DNA of 46,932 nt from Thermoplasmatales archaeon SW_10_69_26. GTDB taxonomy: Archaea; Thermoplasmatota; SW-10-69-26. The translations under genes were made by a program, and so were the position numbers. The stretch spans positions 1 to 46,932 of the forward strand of contig PXUB01000007.1 of NCBI GenBank assembly GCA_003009755.1. Reading direction: 5' to 3'. Positions within the stretch are counted from its first letter, which is position 1, and every line of letters starts with the position of its first letter. Below are positions 17,418-25,938 of this stretch, in pieces. The notes under the pieces were generated by a model. The model was not told where the DNA came from, did not search any database, and saw nothing but the letters and a program-made list of their open reading frames with translations.

Positions 17418-18379
17418 ATGCGTGTGTATGAGATCGGCTGTGTGCTGCTCCTCCTTGCCCTCAGCCTATCCGGCTGTCTCCAAGAGGAAGATCCCCCCCT
17501 CGCCTGTTGATCGATGAGGAAAGCATCTCCGGGTTGCCCTCTCCCGTCCACAACGCCACGGTCATCGATATCCCCGCTCGGGAGGTCCGCCAGGTCACAT
17601 CTCAGCCGATCTCGGATCCACGCTTCGCGCCCGATGGAGACTTAGTGTTCCTAAGCTCTGGAGAGCCCCCTCAGATCGAACGACTTCACCGGGGAACAGG
17701 GGACATCGAACAGCTGGCGAGGGGATATTCACCCACCATCGACGGGGACCAGCTGTACTGGGTGTCCAGCACGTCGGCAGACTCGCAGATCCGAGCCAAA
17801 TCCCTGGACGGAACGAACGAGACCCACACCGTGTACGAGCCTCCCCGCGGCTGCCTGCTGGGGCATGAACGCGGCCTCGACATCAACGGACCTGGCACGC
17901 ACCTCGCCTTCGTCGAGGACTGCGAAAACACTCCCGGCGGGGAAACGAGCAAGGTCGAACTCCTGGACTTGAGGAACGGCACGACGAGAGTCGTATCGGT
18001 TGGGAACCACCCCCGATTCGAGAGCCCGACCACGCTCTTGCACGACCGGGAAACCGATGGGGGAGATCGCGAGATTCTTCGCCAGAACCTGACGACAGGG
18101 CGCGAACGAATCCTCGTTCCCGCACACGCTCCCGGGACCCCCAGCCATCCGGTCCCTGGTCCGGGCGACGTGTTCTTCTACAGCGTGTTCGAACAACGCG
18201 AGACGGCCGCCGGTGGAGATGTCCATGAGATCCGATTCCACGGTTCCTGGGATCGTGCAACCGGGGACTCCGGCCCAGTCCTCCGCCTGGACCACTTCGC
18301 GATCGGAGTCGTCGACACCGATGCGGCGGGCAACGAGATCGTGTTGGACATCCTCCGGCAGGACACCACCTCGACTTGA
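17418..18379 (+). pseudogene. third propeller-like lipoprotein, frameshifted at a poly-C tract
   Basis: The ATG at 17418 encodes a lipoprotein signal, MRVYEIGCVLLLLALSLSGC, with lipobox C20. It then meets a run of seven C (17493-17499) and a stop at 17508. The rest of the gene is open in another frame to 18379 (about 290 aa, SGLPSPVHNATVIDI onward), with propeller-like repeats (RFAPDGDLVFLSSG, YSPTIDGDQLYWVSS). One extra C restores a single lipoprotein of about 320 aa. Either the gene is broken, or the tract varies in length and switches the protein on and off, or it is a sequencing error. Similarity to the duplicates is limited to architecture. Confidence 0.72.
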
Positions 18380-19762
18380 TCACTCGATCCTCTCTCCCCG
18401 GTGAGCACCCTCCCCCGCCACCCGCGCCCCGAACACCTGTGCCCGGTTCTCGCGTGCGTCGGCCCAGGCGGGGAACACGCCGGCCTCGCTGGCGGCGACG
18501 CCGGTGTAGTCGCCCAGCGTGACGGTGCCGTTGCCTTGCTCGTCGCCGGCGAAGGGGGTGAACGTCTCGTTCGAGACGGGTCCGGTGGGCGTGAAGTTCA
18601 GCGCCGGGCCCTCGGCGAGAGCGTGGTGGTAGGCGAACGTGGGTTCCTGGGGGTTGTGGCGAGCGTCGTACCAGGTGACGTGGAGGTTGCCGTCGGGATC
18701 GACGGTGGCCCAGGGGTAGAACTGGATGACGCCGTTGCCGGGCTCGTCGTCGTGGACGCGCACGGGATCGGTCCAGGTCTCGCCGGCATCCGGGCTGGCG
18801 GCAGCGAGCACGTCGGCGTCGCCGTGGGCGCTGTCGTGCCAGACGGCGTAGACGTCGGATCCGGTCTCGTCGGCGGCCAGCGCCGGCAGCGTGTGCATGC
18901 GCTGGTAGCGTTCGTAGGGGGCCACGGTGGCGACGGGCGCGATCGGTTCGGGATCGCTCCAGGTCTCGCCGTCGTCGGTGCTGGTGACGTGGTCGATCGT
19001 GTTCGCGTCGTAGTTGACCCAGATCATGTGCGCCTTCTCGGCGGTGAAGGCGATCTGGGTGCCGTTGGACTGCATGCCGCGGGAGACGACGCGGGGGTCG
19101 GTCCAGGAGTCGCCGCCGTCGGTGGAGCGCGAGTGCACGATCTCGCCGATGTCGGCGTCGACGCCGGCCTCCTGCTCGAGCTGGCGCAGCTGGTCGAGCG
19201 CCGGCTCCTGTTGCCAGGCGACGTGCAGGGTGCCGGTGCGCGGGTTGACGCCCAGCCACTCCTTGTCGTTGAACTCCGAGGCGACGTCGGACTCGTGCAC
19301 GATGTGCGTCTCCTCGAAGACCTGATCGCCGTCGGGGCTCTCGGCGACGAAGATCGCGCTCGTCGGGAGCACGGTCAGCCCGGCCAGGTACAAGGTGCCC
19401 TCGGGGCCGAAGGCGGGGACGGGGTCGCTGATGGCCTCGAAGGAGGGACCCTCGGGGGGCTGGCGGACCTCGTCGGCGGTGTAGCTGGTGGCGTTCCACG
19501 TCTGGCCGGCGTCGGTGGTCTCGTAGACGCCGAAGCCGTCCTCCTCGCTCGTGTCGCTGTTGGCTGCGGCGACGACGTGCGCGGGGTTGGTCGGGTCGGT
19601 CGCGACGGCGACCTCGCTGGCGGATCGGTCGCCGGGCGACAGTTGGGCCTCGCGGATCGGCTCCTCGGCGAGGTCGTCGGGCGCGTCGGCTTGGTCGGTG
19701 TCGAGGGCGCCCAGGCATCCGGACGAGAGGACGAGCAAAGCCAGGACGGCGATCCGGCGCAT
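18380..19762 (-). CDS. BNR/Asp-box repeat lipoprotein (sialidase-like propeller)
   Basis: 460 aa from the ATG at 19762, chosen because it gives MRRIAVLALLVLSSGC with lipobox C16. At least four Asp-box motifs are visible (TTDAGQTW, STDGGDSW, STDDGETW, SPDAGETW), the signature of the six-bladed sialidase/neuraminidase-like propeller. I do not see the arginine triad set convincingly, so enzymatic activity is doubtful, and it may be a binding propeller. No sorting tail; anchoring is by lipid. Its stop abuts the stop of the convergent third lipoprotein (18379/18380). Confidence 0.8.
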   Translation of the reverse strand: MRRIAVLALLVLSSGCLGALDTDQADAPDDLAEEPIREAQLSPGDRSASEVAVATDPTNPAHVVAAANSDTSEEDGFGVYETTDAGQTWNATSYTADEVRQPPEGPSFEAISDPVPAFGPEGTLYLAGLTVLPTSAIFVAESPDGDQVFEETHIVHESDVASEFNDKEWLGVNPRTGTLHVAWQQEPALDQLRQLEQEAGVDADIGEIVHSRSTDGGDSWTDPRVVSRGMQSNGTQIAFTAEKAHMIWVNYDANTIDHVTSTDDGETWSDPEPIAPVATVAPYERYQRMHTLPALAADETGSDVYAVWHDSAHGDADVLAAASPDAGETWTDPVRVHDDEPGNGVIQFYPWATVDPDGNLHVTWYDARHNPQEPTFAYHHALAEGPALNFTPTGPVSNETFTPFAGDEQGNGTVTLGDYTGVAASEAGVFPAWADARENRAQVFGARVAGEGAHRGERIE

Positions 19763-20048
19763 GGCGCGGAATCCGAGCCCGGGGATGAAGACGTTTGGCC
19801 CGCGGCCACAGGCCGGGGAGGGCGATCGGGGCGACGACGGCCGGCCCGTCCGGGGACGTGAGCACGTCGGCCGCCGTCGACAGATCCACGGCTCCGGCGT
19901 CGACGGCGGGTCATCGACCGATGCCATGGGGGTTACCCAGACGGGCGTCGGTAATGCTCTTGCAGTCTCGCACGGGGCCCGACGACCGGCGCTAAGCCCG
20001 GCTGGGGCGCCGGATGTGGGGATCTGTAGGGCCTCGAGGTGGTCGGGG

Positions 20049-20459
20049 TCAGGCGAGCAGGAACTGGAAGGCGCTGGGGTACTCGCGGGCGATCTGGATC
20101 GCTTGGGAGCGTGAAAGCCACAGCTTGCCCTCGCGCGGGCTGGTCTCGGTGACGTCGAGCTGGTCGACGGCGTCGATCGCCTCGTCGTGGGCGATGTAGG
20201 CGCCGGTCTCGGTCTGGTGGTCGAAGTAGATCGTGATCGGGAGCCGGAGGTTGGCGCGCACGAGCGGCGACAGCTCCTCGTCGAGCCGTTCGAGCGTCTC
20301 GGGGTCGAACTCGTGCTCTTCGCCGTCGCGGGTCGGGGCCGAGGGTTCGTCCTCGCTCAACAGCTCGCGCAGGCGTCGGCCCTTCGTGACGGTGGACTTG
20401 TTGACCTCGCGGACCTCGAGGTTCGTCCACCGCTCGAGGGTCTCCTCGTCGATCGTCAC
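20049..20459 (-). CDS. UPF0216 (DUF61) family archaeal protein
   Basis: 136 aa from the GTG at 20459; an ATG at 20510 would add 17 low-complexity residues. Features typical of this archaeal family are visible: VREVNKSTVTKGRRLREL near the N-terminus, the HEFDPETLERLDEEL block, RANLRLPITIYFDHQ, and a final region WLSRSQAIQIAREYPSAFQFL like the archaeal ending (paired conserved aromatic residues). Function of the family is unknown. It is not clearly in an operon. Confidence 0.72.
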   Translation of the reverse strand: MTIDEETLERWTNLEVREVNKSTVTKGRRLRELLSEDEPSAPTRDGEEHEFDPETLERLDEELSPLVRANLRLPITIYFDHQTETGAYIAHDEAIDAVDQLDVTETSPREGKLWLSRSQAIQIAREYPSAFQFLLA

Positions 20460-20615
20460 AAGGGATGGATGCGGGCGCCTTGGGTTTGGTTGTTGCGGGA
20501 GGGAGGTCACGGGAGGACCGGGGAAAGAGAGAGGCCCGGCAGAGGGACGGGCGACCGGCGCCCGTCTTAACGATGCGGCCCCAAACGGGAAGGAGTCACC
20601 GGCGGACGAGGCGGT

Positions 20616-21149
20616 GTGGACCCGAGAGCCGTCGCCGTGCTCGTGGTCGCCGTGGTGGCCGCCGGGGCCGGACTGGTGGCCCTCGCGCCGGACGAAGCCC
20701 AGGGCGTGGCGTCGGCCGGGGGGTCCGATCGGGCCGACGTGACGACCGCCCGGGGGACGGTGGAGATCACGGCGAACGCCGGCGCCGGGGGCTTCTCGGC
20801 GACGGCGGACGGGTGGACGGCCGTCGAGAGCCCCTTAGGCAACGTTACGAGGGTGCTCGTCGAGGCGGTGTACGACTCGGAGACCTCGCCGGCGGGGGGG
20901 AGCGGGATCGGGTTGACCGTGCGGACGACCGAGCCGTTGAACGAGACCACGCTCACCGGCGAGGGCGAGGTGGTTACGATGCGCGTGGCCGGGGCGGCCT
21001 TCGAGCATCGAGCGGGCGCCGATCTGCGCTTGTTGGCGTACGCGGACGAGGGCAGCCTGGTCGTGGACGAGACCGTGGACGTCCACGTGACCCTGTTCCG
21101 GGACGGACGGCCGGACTGGGACCGCCGCGGGTGGCCAGCCGGGGGCTAG
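20616..21149 (+). CDS. secreted hypothetical protein
   Basis: 177 aa from a GTG. The N-terminus is a signal/anchor (VAVLVVAVVAAGAGLVALAP), then Ser/Gly-rich and beta-rich sequence, ending DRRGWPAGG. There is a purine-rich GGGAAGGAG about 20 nt before the start. No motif recognised. The gene ends 4 nt inside the convergent aldo/keto reductase gene (21146-21149). Confidence 0.55.
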   Translation: MDPRAVAVLVVAVVAAGAGLVALAPDEAQGVASAGGSDRADVTTARGTVEITANAGAGGFSATADGWTAVESPLGNVTRVLVEAVYDSETSPAGGSGIGLTVRTTEPLNETTLTGEGEVVTMRVAGAAFEHRAGADLRLLAYADEGSLVVDETVDVHVTLFRDGRPDWDRRGWPAGG

Positions 21150-22003
21150 AGCGTCGGGATGCGCGAGCTGTCCGTCGCCGGGTAGACCTCGTCCAGACGC
21201 TCGAGGTCCTCCGCGCGCAGCTCGATCTCGGCCGCGGCGAGGTTCTCCTCGAGGTGGTCGATCGAGCTGGTCTTCGGGATCGTGAAGACGTCCTCGTGGC
21301 GCAGCACCCAGGCCAGCATGACCTGGGCGATCGTGGCGCCGTGGTCGTCGGCGATCGCGGACAGCGCGTCGTGGGGTGGGGTGCCCTCGTCGGGGAACTC
21401 GGCCTGGCCCAGCGGCGAGTACGCCATCAGGGGGACCTCGCGCTCGCGCAGGCCGCCCAGCAGCTCGTTCTCGACGTTGCGGGAGCCCAGCCAGTAGAGC
21501 ACCTGGTCGGTGACGAGGTCGTGGTCGGGGCCCAGCGCCTCGTCGGCCGCGACGAACTGCTCCAGCGAGCAGTTGGAGACGCCCACCGATCGGACCAGGC
21601 CCTCGTCGAGCAGCTCGCGGAACCCGGCCATCGTCTCCTCGATCGGGTGGGAGCTGGGCCAGTGCAGCAGGTACAGGTCGAGGTGGTCGGTGTCGAGACG
21701 ACGCAGCGAGCGCTCGCAGGCCTCGACGGTGCCCTCGCGGTCTGCGTTGCGGGGCAGGATCTTGCTGGTGAGGAACACCTCCTCGCGGATGCCGTCGAGC
21801 GCCTCGCCGACGATCTCCTCGACGGTGCCGGAGCCGTACATCTCGGCCGTGTCGATCAGCGTGGCGCCCAGGTCGACGCCGTGGCGCAGCGTCTGGATGC
21901 AGTCCCGGCGGTCGTCCTGCTCCATCCGCCAGGTGCCCTGACCGATGCGGGGGACCCGATCGCCGGTGCCCGGGAGGGCGATCGTCGGCAGCTCGGCAGT
22001 CAT
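21146..22003 (-). CDS. aldo/keto reductase
   Basis: 285 aa TIM-barrel protein. The catalytic tetrad is visible: D51, Y56 (DTAEMYGSG), K81 (LTSKIL) and H114 (YLLHWP). The NADPH-binding end has AWVLRHEDVFTIPKTSS. It reduces small aldehydes or ketones with NADPH, and the N-terminal GQGTWRMEQDD fits bacterial/archaeal AKR5-like enzymes. The TATA-like GCATATGG at 22025-22032 is 22-29 nt before the ATG, so it is probably leaderless. It may act with the VOC protein (6576) in aldehyde detoxification, but no sequence link shows this. Confidence 0.88.
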   Translation of the reverse strand: MTAELPTIALPGTGDRVPRIGQGTWRMEQDDRRDCIQTLRHGVDLGATLIDTAEMYGSGTVEEIVGEALDGIREEVFLTSKILPRNADREGTVEACERSLRRLDTDHLDLYLLHWPSSHPIEETMAGFRELLDEGLVRSVGVSNCSLEQFVAADEALGPDHDLVTDQVLYWLGSRNVENELLGGLREREVPLMAYSPLGQAEFPDEGTPPHDALSAIADDHGATIAQVMLAWVLRHEDVFTIPKTSSIDHLEENLAAAEIELRAEDLERLDEVYPATDSSRIPTL

Positions 22004-22024
22004 CGTCGAGTCACATGGGGCGGG

Positions 22025-22032
22025 CCATATGC
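22025..22032 (-). promoter_or_regulatory. TATA-like box of the aldo/keto reductase gene
   Basis: Minus-strand GCATATGG, 22-29 nt before the ATG at 22003. It faces the MscS gene on the other strand. Confidence 0.5.
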
Positions 22033-22083
22033 TTGCTGGGGACGATAGGGTCGGCTCGCGCTAGGGCCAGTGGATCTCGTGCG

Positions 22084-22096
22084 GTTGAAGTACCAG
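22084..22096 (+). promoter_or_regulatory. shared promoter-like element GTTGAAGTACCAG, copy 1
   Basis: Ends 18 nt before the ATG at 22115. The same 13 bases end 18 nt before the ATG of the 65-aa gene at 25842 (minus strand). Position -19 to -31 fits a BRE/TATA site for leaderless mRNA. If translation began at the GTG at 22070, the element would lie inside the coding sequence. Confidence 0.5.
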
Positions 22097-22114
22097 CGAG
22101 CGGTCCCGTGGGCG

Positions 22115-23218
22115 ATGGCCGACCCCTCCCTGTCCTGGATGGCCCTCCTGCAGGCGCTGGAGATCCCGGGGATCCCCGCGCGGATCGTGCAGGTCCTCGA
22201 GGCGCTGGTGCTCGTCGCCGCGGGTGCCCTGCTCGGCTTCGCCGTCTTCCGGGCGATGGACGGGCTGGGCGAGAAGGCCCGGGACAGCCGGTTCCGGTTC
22301 GACGGCGTGTTCGTGCGGGTGCTGTCCCGTCCGCTGGCTGCGCTCGTCGTGTTGTTCGCTCTCCTGCACGCCGGCCGACGGATCGAGGGGCTCAGAGCCT
22401 GGATCGCTCGGTGGCCCGGCGTCGAGCAAGCCTTGCTCGTGCTGGCCGGGACGTGGGTCGTGGCCGACCTGATCAAGCAGACCGTGGAGGTCTACGGTCG
22501 CCCGCGGGTCGAGTCCACCGCCAGCGACTTCGACGACCGGCTGCTGGGCATCGTCGATCTGGCTGCCACGCTCATCGTGTGGATCGTCGGGGTTCTGCTG
22601 GCCCTGCACACGTTGGGCATCGCCATCACGCCCGTCCTGGCGAGCATGGGCGTCGCCGGGCTGGCGGTGGCGCTGGCGGTTCGGACGATCTTGAGCAACT
22701 TCTTCGGCGGTCTCGTCGTCACGGCGGATCCGACCCTGCAGCGCGGCCACCGGGTCGAGGTCGGCGAGTGGGTGGGCGACGTCGTCGACATCGGCCGGTA
22801 CAAGACGACGATCCGCACGCGGGAGAACCTGCTCGTCAGCTTGCCCAACGACCAGCTGATGCGGGAGACCGTCGTCAACCACAACCTGCCGGCTTCTCGC
22901 ACGCGGATGGAGATGACGGTCGGCGTCGACTACGAGGCCAACATCGAGACCGTCGAGCGCATCCTTCTGGAGATCGTGGAGGAGATCGAGGCCACCGTCG
23001 AGGAACCCGCGCCGGAGGCCAACGTGGCCGCCTTCGGGGAAAGCGCGATCGAGATCCAGATCCTGGCCTGGCAACAGCGGCCGCGCGAGAAGCGCCTCAC
23101 CCGGGACGAGGTGTACCGTGAGGTGCTGCGTCGCTTCGACGCGGAGGGCATCGAGATCCCCTATCCGCACATGGACGTGCGGTTCCCGGAGGGCCGGCCG
23201 GCGGATGAGGGCGGGTAG
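22115..23218 (+). CDS. MscS-family mechanosensitive channel
   Basis: 367 aa from the ATG at 22115; a GTG at 22070 would add 15 residues. Several membrane helices are predicted in the first half (VLEALVLVAAGALLGFAVF, ALLVLAGTWVVADLI, LAATLIVWIVGVLLALH). The pore helix has the small-residue pattern LASMGVAGLAVALAVRTILS followed by NFFGGLVV. The beta domain (RGHRVEVGEWVGDVVDIGRY, TRENLLVSLPNDQLM) and the alpha/beta C-terminal domain follow. It would release solutes when the membrane is stretched in osmotic down-shock. A shared GTTGAAGTACCAG element precedes it. Confidence 0.88.
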   Translation: MADPSLSWMALLQALEIPGIPARIVQVLEALVLVAAGALLGFAVFRAMDGLGEKARDSRFRFDGVFVRVLSRPLAALVVLFALLHAGRRIEGLRAWIARWPGVEQALLVLAGTWVVADLIKQTVEVYGRPRVESTASDFDDRLLGIVDLAATLIVWIVGVLLALHTLGIAITPVLASMGVAGLAVALAVRTILSNFFGGLVVTADPTLQRGHRVEVGEWVGDVVDIGRYKTTIRTRENLLVSLPNDQLMRETVVNHNLPASRTRMEMTVGVDYEANIETVERILLEIVEEIEATVEEPAPEANVAAFGESAIEIQILAWQQRPREKRLTRDEVYREVLRRFDAEGIEIPYPHMDVRFPEGRPADEGG

Positions 23219-23310
23219 CTGTCGGCCCGCTTGCGCCCGGCGGCGACGTTGCACCTGCACCAGTCGAAACCGAGGTTTTCATTAGGCGCCCGACGGGTCG
23301 CTCGGTTCCC

Positions 23311-23763
23311 ATGGGGATGCACAACAGCACCGACCGGCTGCGGAAGACGATCAACGCGCTGACGCACTTCTACGAGCAGCGCCACCAGCAGATGCAGGCC
23401 AAGCTGGGTCGCTACGAGCAGGCCTTCGACCCCGAGGTCGCCGAGTACACGGACAAGGACCCCGACGGCCCCTACTACGACTTCATCGAGGAGCTGTCCG
23501 AGGGCGTCGACCAGGTCTGCGAGGAGCTGGGCGTCGAGCTCGATCCCCTGCCGCCCGGCGACGTGGAGAACAAAAGCGACGAGCAGCTGATGGCCGGTGC
23601 TCGCCTCATGAAGTGGAACGTCGACGTCCACGACCGCGACAGCGGCCAGTTCATCGGTCGCTTCGAGTGGGCGATGTACCACCGCCACGACCGCTTCTCC
23701 ATCCCCGGTCCCGCCCAGCTCACCTACCTCAAGGCGCGCGGCGGGAACACGATGGTCGTGTAG
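23311..23763 (+). CDS. hypothetical cytoplasmic protein
   Basis: 150 aa, beginning MGMHNSTDRLRKTINAL, no signal or membrane segment. The N-terminal half is helical and charged, the C-terminal half beta-like (WNVDVHDRDSGQFIGRFEWA). It has no stand-out catalytic motif. A TTTCATTA stretch 27-34 nt before the start (23277-23284) can act as the promoter. Upstream is MscS (same strand, about 90 nt gap), and the permease converges on it. Confidence 0.6.
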   Translation: MGMHNSTDRLRKTINALTHFYEQRHQQMQAKLGRYEQAFDPEVAEYTDKDPDGPYYDFIEELSEGVDQVCEELGVELDPLPPGDVENKSDEQLMAGARLMKWNVDVHDRDSGQFIGRFEWAMYHRHDRFSIPGPAQLTYLKARGGNTMVV

Positions 23764-23866
23764 GCGGTCCACCGAGCCGCAGCGATCGCCTCGCCCAGCG
23801 GCCGGACATCCCCTCTTCCTTCTCGATCCAGGCTTCCAGCCTCGCCGGTCCCGACCGGGCCCGGCC

Positions 23867-25342
23867 TCACTCCTGGGGCGGGGCCGGCGGCGCGCCGTCC
23901 ACTGGCGGAGTCTCGGCCTCGTCGTCGGCGGCCAGCCCGCGGCGGGCGCCGTACAAGCCGTACAGGATCAGGCCCACGCCCATCCAGGCTCCCCACTGCA
24001 GGAACGTCGGCACGTTGAGGCTGACGATCAAGGCGCCCAGACCGACGACCGCGCCGAGCACGACCAGCGGAGCGACCGGCACCTCGAAGGGACGGTCGAG
24101 GTCGGGGCGGACGTTGCGGAGGGCGAGGACGGCCAGGGAGATGACGAGGTAGACGAACAGGGTCGCCAGGCTGGTGAACGTGATCGCGTCCGCGATCGGG
24201 ATCAGGCCGGCACCGATCGCGGTGACGGCGCCGGTGAGGAGCGTCAGGCGGGCCGGCGTGGCGAAGCGCGGGTGGATCTTGCCCAGCCAGCCGGGCATCA
24301 TGTTGTCGCGCGAGAGCGCCATCAGGATGCGCGGGATACCGAGCTGGAACACGAGCAGCACGGTCGTCGTCGCGGCGACGCCGCCGAAGGCGACGAGGAT
24401 CGTCACGAAGTCGCCGTAGCCGACGGCCCGCAGGGCCTCGGCCAGCGCGGCCCCGCTCGGAGTCGTGCCGGGCGGGACGAGGGCGACGAAGACGAGGCTC
24501 ACGGCGACGTATATGAGCGCGGCGCCGACGAGCGAGCCGATGATGCCGATCGGCAGGTTGCGTTGCGGGTTCTTGGTCTCCTCTGCGGCGGCCGCCACGG
24601 CGTCGAACCCGATGAACGCGAAGAAGACGACCGCGGCCGCGCTCATGACCCCGCTGGCGCCGTTGGGCACGAAGTTCTCGGTCACGAGGCTGGCATCGGC
24701 CTTGAGGGCGCCCAGCGCGATGAAGGCGAACAGGACGCCGATCTTGAAGACCGTCAGGACGAGGTTGGTCGTCGCCGACTCGCGGACGCCGACGGCGAGC
24801 AGGACGGTGATGGCGGAGACGATCAGGAAGGCGGGCAGGTCGAAGATCGGCGTGAAGTCCAACCCGGAGGTGCCCGGGGCGGCGGTCAACGCTTGCGGGA
24901 TGTCGATCCCGATCGTCTGCAACGCGAGCTCGAGGTTGTCGCTCCAGGCGGCGGCGACGGCCACGTTGCCCACGAGGTACTCGGCGACGAGGTTCCACGC
25001 GATCAGCCAGGCGGCCAGTTGGCCGAGGCTGACGAACGCGTACGAGTAGGCCATGCCGCTGGCGGGCACGGCGGCGGACAGCTCTGCGTAGCAAAGCGCA
25101 GCGAAGATGCACGCGGTGGCCGCCACGATGTAGCTGATCGCGACGGCGGGCCCGGCCAGGATGGCGCCCTGGTCGACGGCGACGAAGATGCCGGCGCCGA
25201 TCATCGCGCCGAGGCCGAGGATGACGAGATCGAAAGCCGTCAGCGTGCGTTCGAGGTTGGATTCTTCGGCGTCGCGTGCCACGGCCTCGACGGACTTGCG
25301 ACGCAGGTAGCGCTCCAGAAGCGAGCCGTTCTCGCTGCCCAC
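23867..25342 (-). CDS. APC-superfamily amino-acid permease (CAT/YfnA-like)
   Basis: 491 aa from the GTG at 25342, supported by a TATA-like GCTTATCC at 25370-25377; a longer frame to 25411 is available. About twelve hydrophobic segments. The first helix has GLGAMIGAGIFV, the APC-fold unwound helix that binds substrate alpha-carboxylate, and the sixth region has FFAFIGFDAVAAAAEE with TKNPQRNLPIGI, as in cationic/general amino-acid transporters. It imports amino acids with a cation gradient. The substrate cannot be told. It complements the extracellular peptidases in the window. The C-terminal 20 residues are acidic and proline-rich. Confidence 0.88.
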   Translation of the reverse strand: MGSENGSLLERYLRRKSVEAVARDAEESNLERTLTAFDLVILGLGAMIGAGIFVAVDQGAILAGPAVAISYIVAATACIFAALCYAELSAAVPASGMAYSYAFVSLGQLAAWLIAWNLVAEYLVGNVAVAAAWSDNLELALQTIGIDIPQALTAAPGTSGLDFTPIFDLPAFLIVSAITVLLAVGVRESATTNLVLTVFKIGVLFAFIALGALKADASLVTENFVPNGASGVMSAAAVVFFAFIGFDAVAAAAEETKNPQRNLPIGIIGSLVGAALIYVAVSLVFVALVPPGTTPSGAALAEALRAVGYGDFVTILVAFGGVAATTTVLLVFQLGIPRILMALSRDNMMPGWLGKIHPRFATPARLTLLTGAVTAIGAGLIPIADAITFTSLATLFVYLVISLAVLALRNVRPDLDRPFEVPVAPLVVLGAVVGLGALIVSLNVPTFLQWGAWMGVGLILYGLYGARRGLAADDEAETPPVDGAPPAPPQE

Positions 25343-25369
25343 GGACGGGTCGGGGCAGGCCGGCTGGCC

Positions 25370-25377
25370 GGATAAGC
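25370..25377 (-). promoter_or_regulatory. TATA-like box of the permease gene
   Basis: Minus-strand GCTTATCC, 28-35 nt before the GTG at 25342; this decided the start over 25411. Confidence 0.4.
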
Positions 25378-25437
25378 GTGTCGCCCCGGTGGGGCTTTCC
25401 GCACGTTTCAAGGCCCCTCGGTTACGTCTTCACATGT

Positions 25438-25608
25438 ATGCCGCCGGCTTTGCTGCTCTTCGGGCTCCCGACCTGGGCCGCCGTCGTCCTGATCGGGCTG
25501 GTCCTGCTCGTGGTCGTGTTCGCGATCCTCAAGCGCCTGTTCAAGCTGGCGCTCATCGTCGGAGCCGTCGCCGCCGGCGTCTGGCTTGGCCTGCGGCTCG
25601 TCGGCTGA
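25438..25608 (+). CDS. small membrane protein
   Basis: 56 aa from the ATG at 25438, MPPALLLFGLPTWAAVVLIG then a second hydrophobic stretch (LALIVGAVAAGVWLGLRL), joined by a basic LKRLFK turn. It is an integral membrane hairpin of unknown role. It starts within about 100 nt of the divergent permease gene, so the two share a promoter region. Confidence 0.55.
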   Translation: MPPALLLFGLPTWAAVVLIGLVLLVVVFAILKRLFKLALIVGAVAAGVWLGLRLVG

Positions 25609-25644
25609 TCGCCCCGTAGCGGCGAGGGAGCGCCCCCGCGACCG

Positions 25645-25842
25645 TCAGGCGTCGGGGTTGGCTTCGGGCTCGTTGCGCTCGGCCGCGTCCTCGATCTCCT
25701 GGATGACCTCGTGCCTGTTCGCGGACTCGGGGATCCGGTTGATCGCGGGCATGGTCTCCAGGCGCTCGTCGCAGAAGGTGAGGAACGCGTCGATGTCCTC
25801 TTCGGGGACGAGGACACGAGCCTCCACGTATTCGGTACCCAT
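25645..25842 (-). CDS. small acidic protein
   Basis: 65 aa from the ATG at 25842 (MGTEYVEARVLVPEEDID). Very acidic, with a C-terminal EPEANPDA tail. The first half may form a beta-alpha unit (ARVLVPEEDIDAFLTFCDER) such as an ACT-like fragment or a DNA-binding ribbon; I do not recognise it. It has the GTTGAAGTACCAG element at the same distance as the MscS gene, so the two may respond to the same regulator. Confidence 0.55.
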   Translation of the reverse strand: MGTEYVEARVLVPEEDIDAFLTFCDERLETMPAINRIPESANRHEVIQEIEDAAERNEPEANPDA

Positions 25843-25860
25843 CACCGGCGGCACTGCCCC

Positions 25861-25873
25861 CTGGTACTTCAAC
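25861..25873 (-). promoter_or_regulatory. shared promoter-like element GTTGAAGTACCAG, copy 2
   Basis: Minus-strand copy, 18 nt before the ATG at 25842, identical in 13 of 13 bases to 22084-22096 and equally spaced. A shorter GTTGAAG at 6450-6456 is similarly placed before the 5380-6423 gene. Confidence 0.5.
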
Positions 25874-25938
25874 GTTGCCAGTGAACCCCCAGGGGTGGCC
25901 AGGGCAGGACTGATGCCCACGCTCAGGGTTGGGTCCCC

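Noticed and set aside
18380-19762. Calling the BNR lipoprotein an active sialidase
   Set aside because: Asp boxes are present, but the arginine triad and catalytic acid/tyrosine set could not be placed.
19763-20048. Possible gene remnant antisense upstream of the BNR lipoprotein (LSTAADVLTSPDGPAVVAP)
   Set aside because: A short coding-like stretch only, with no start, family or neighbours to support it.
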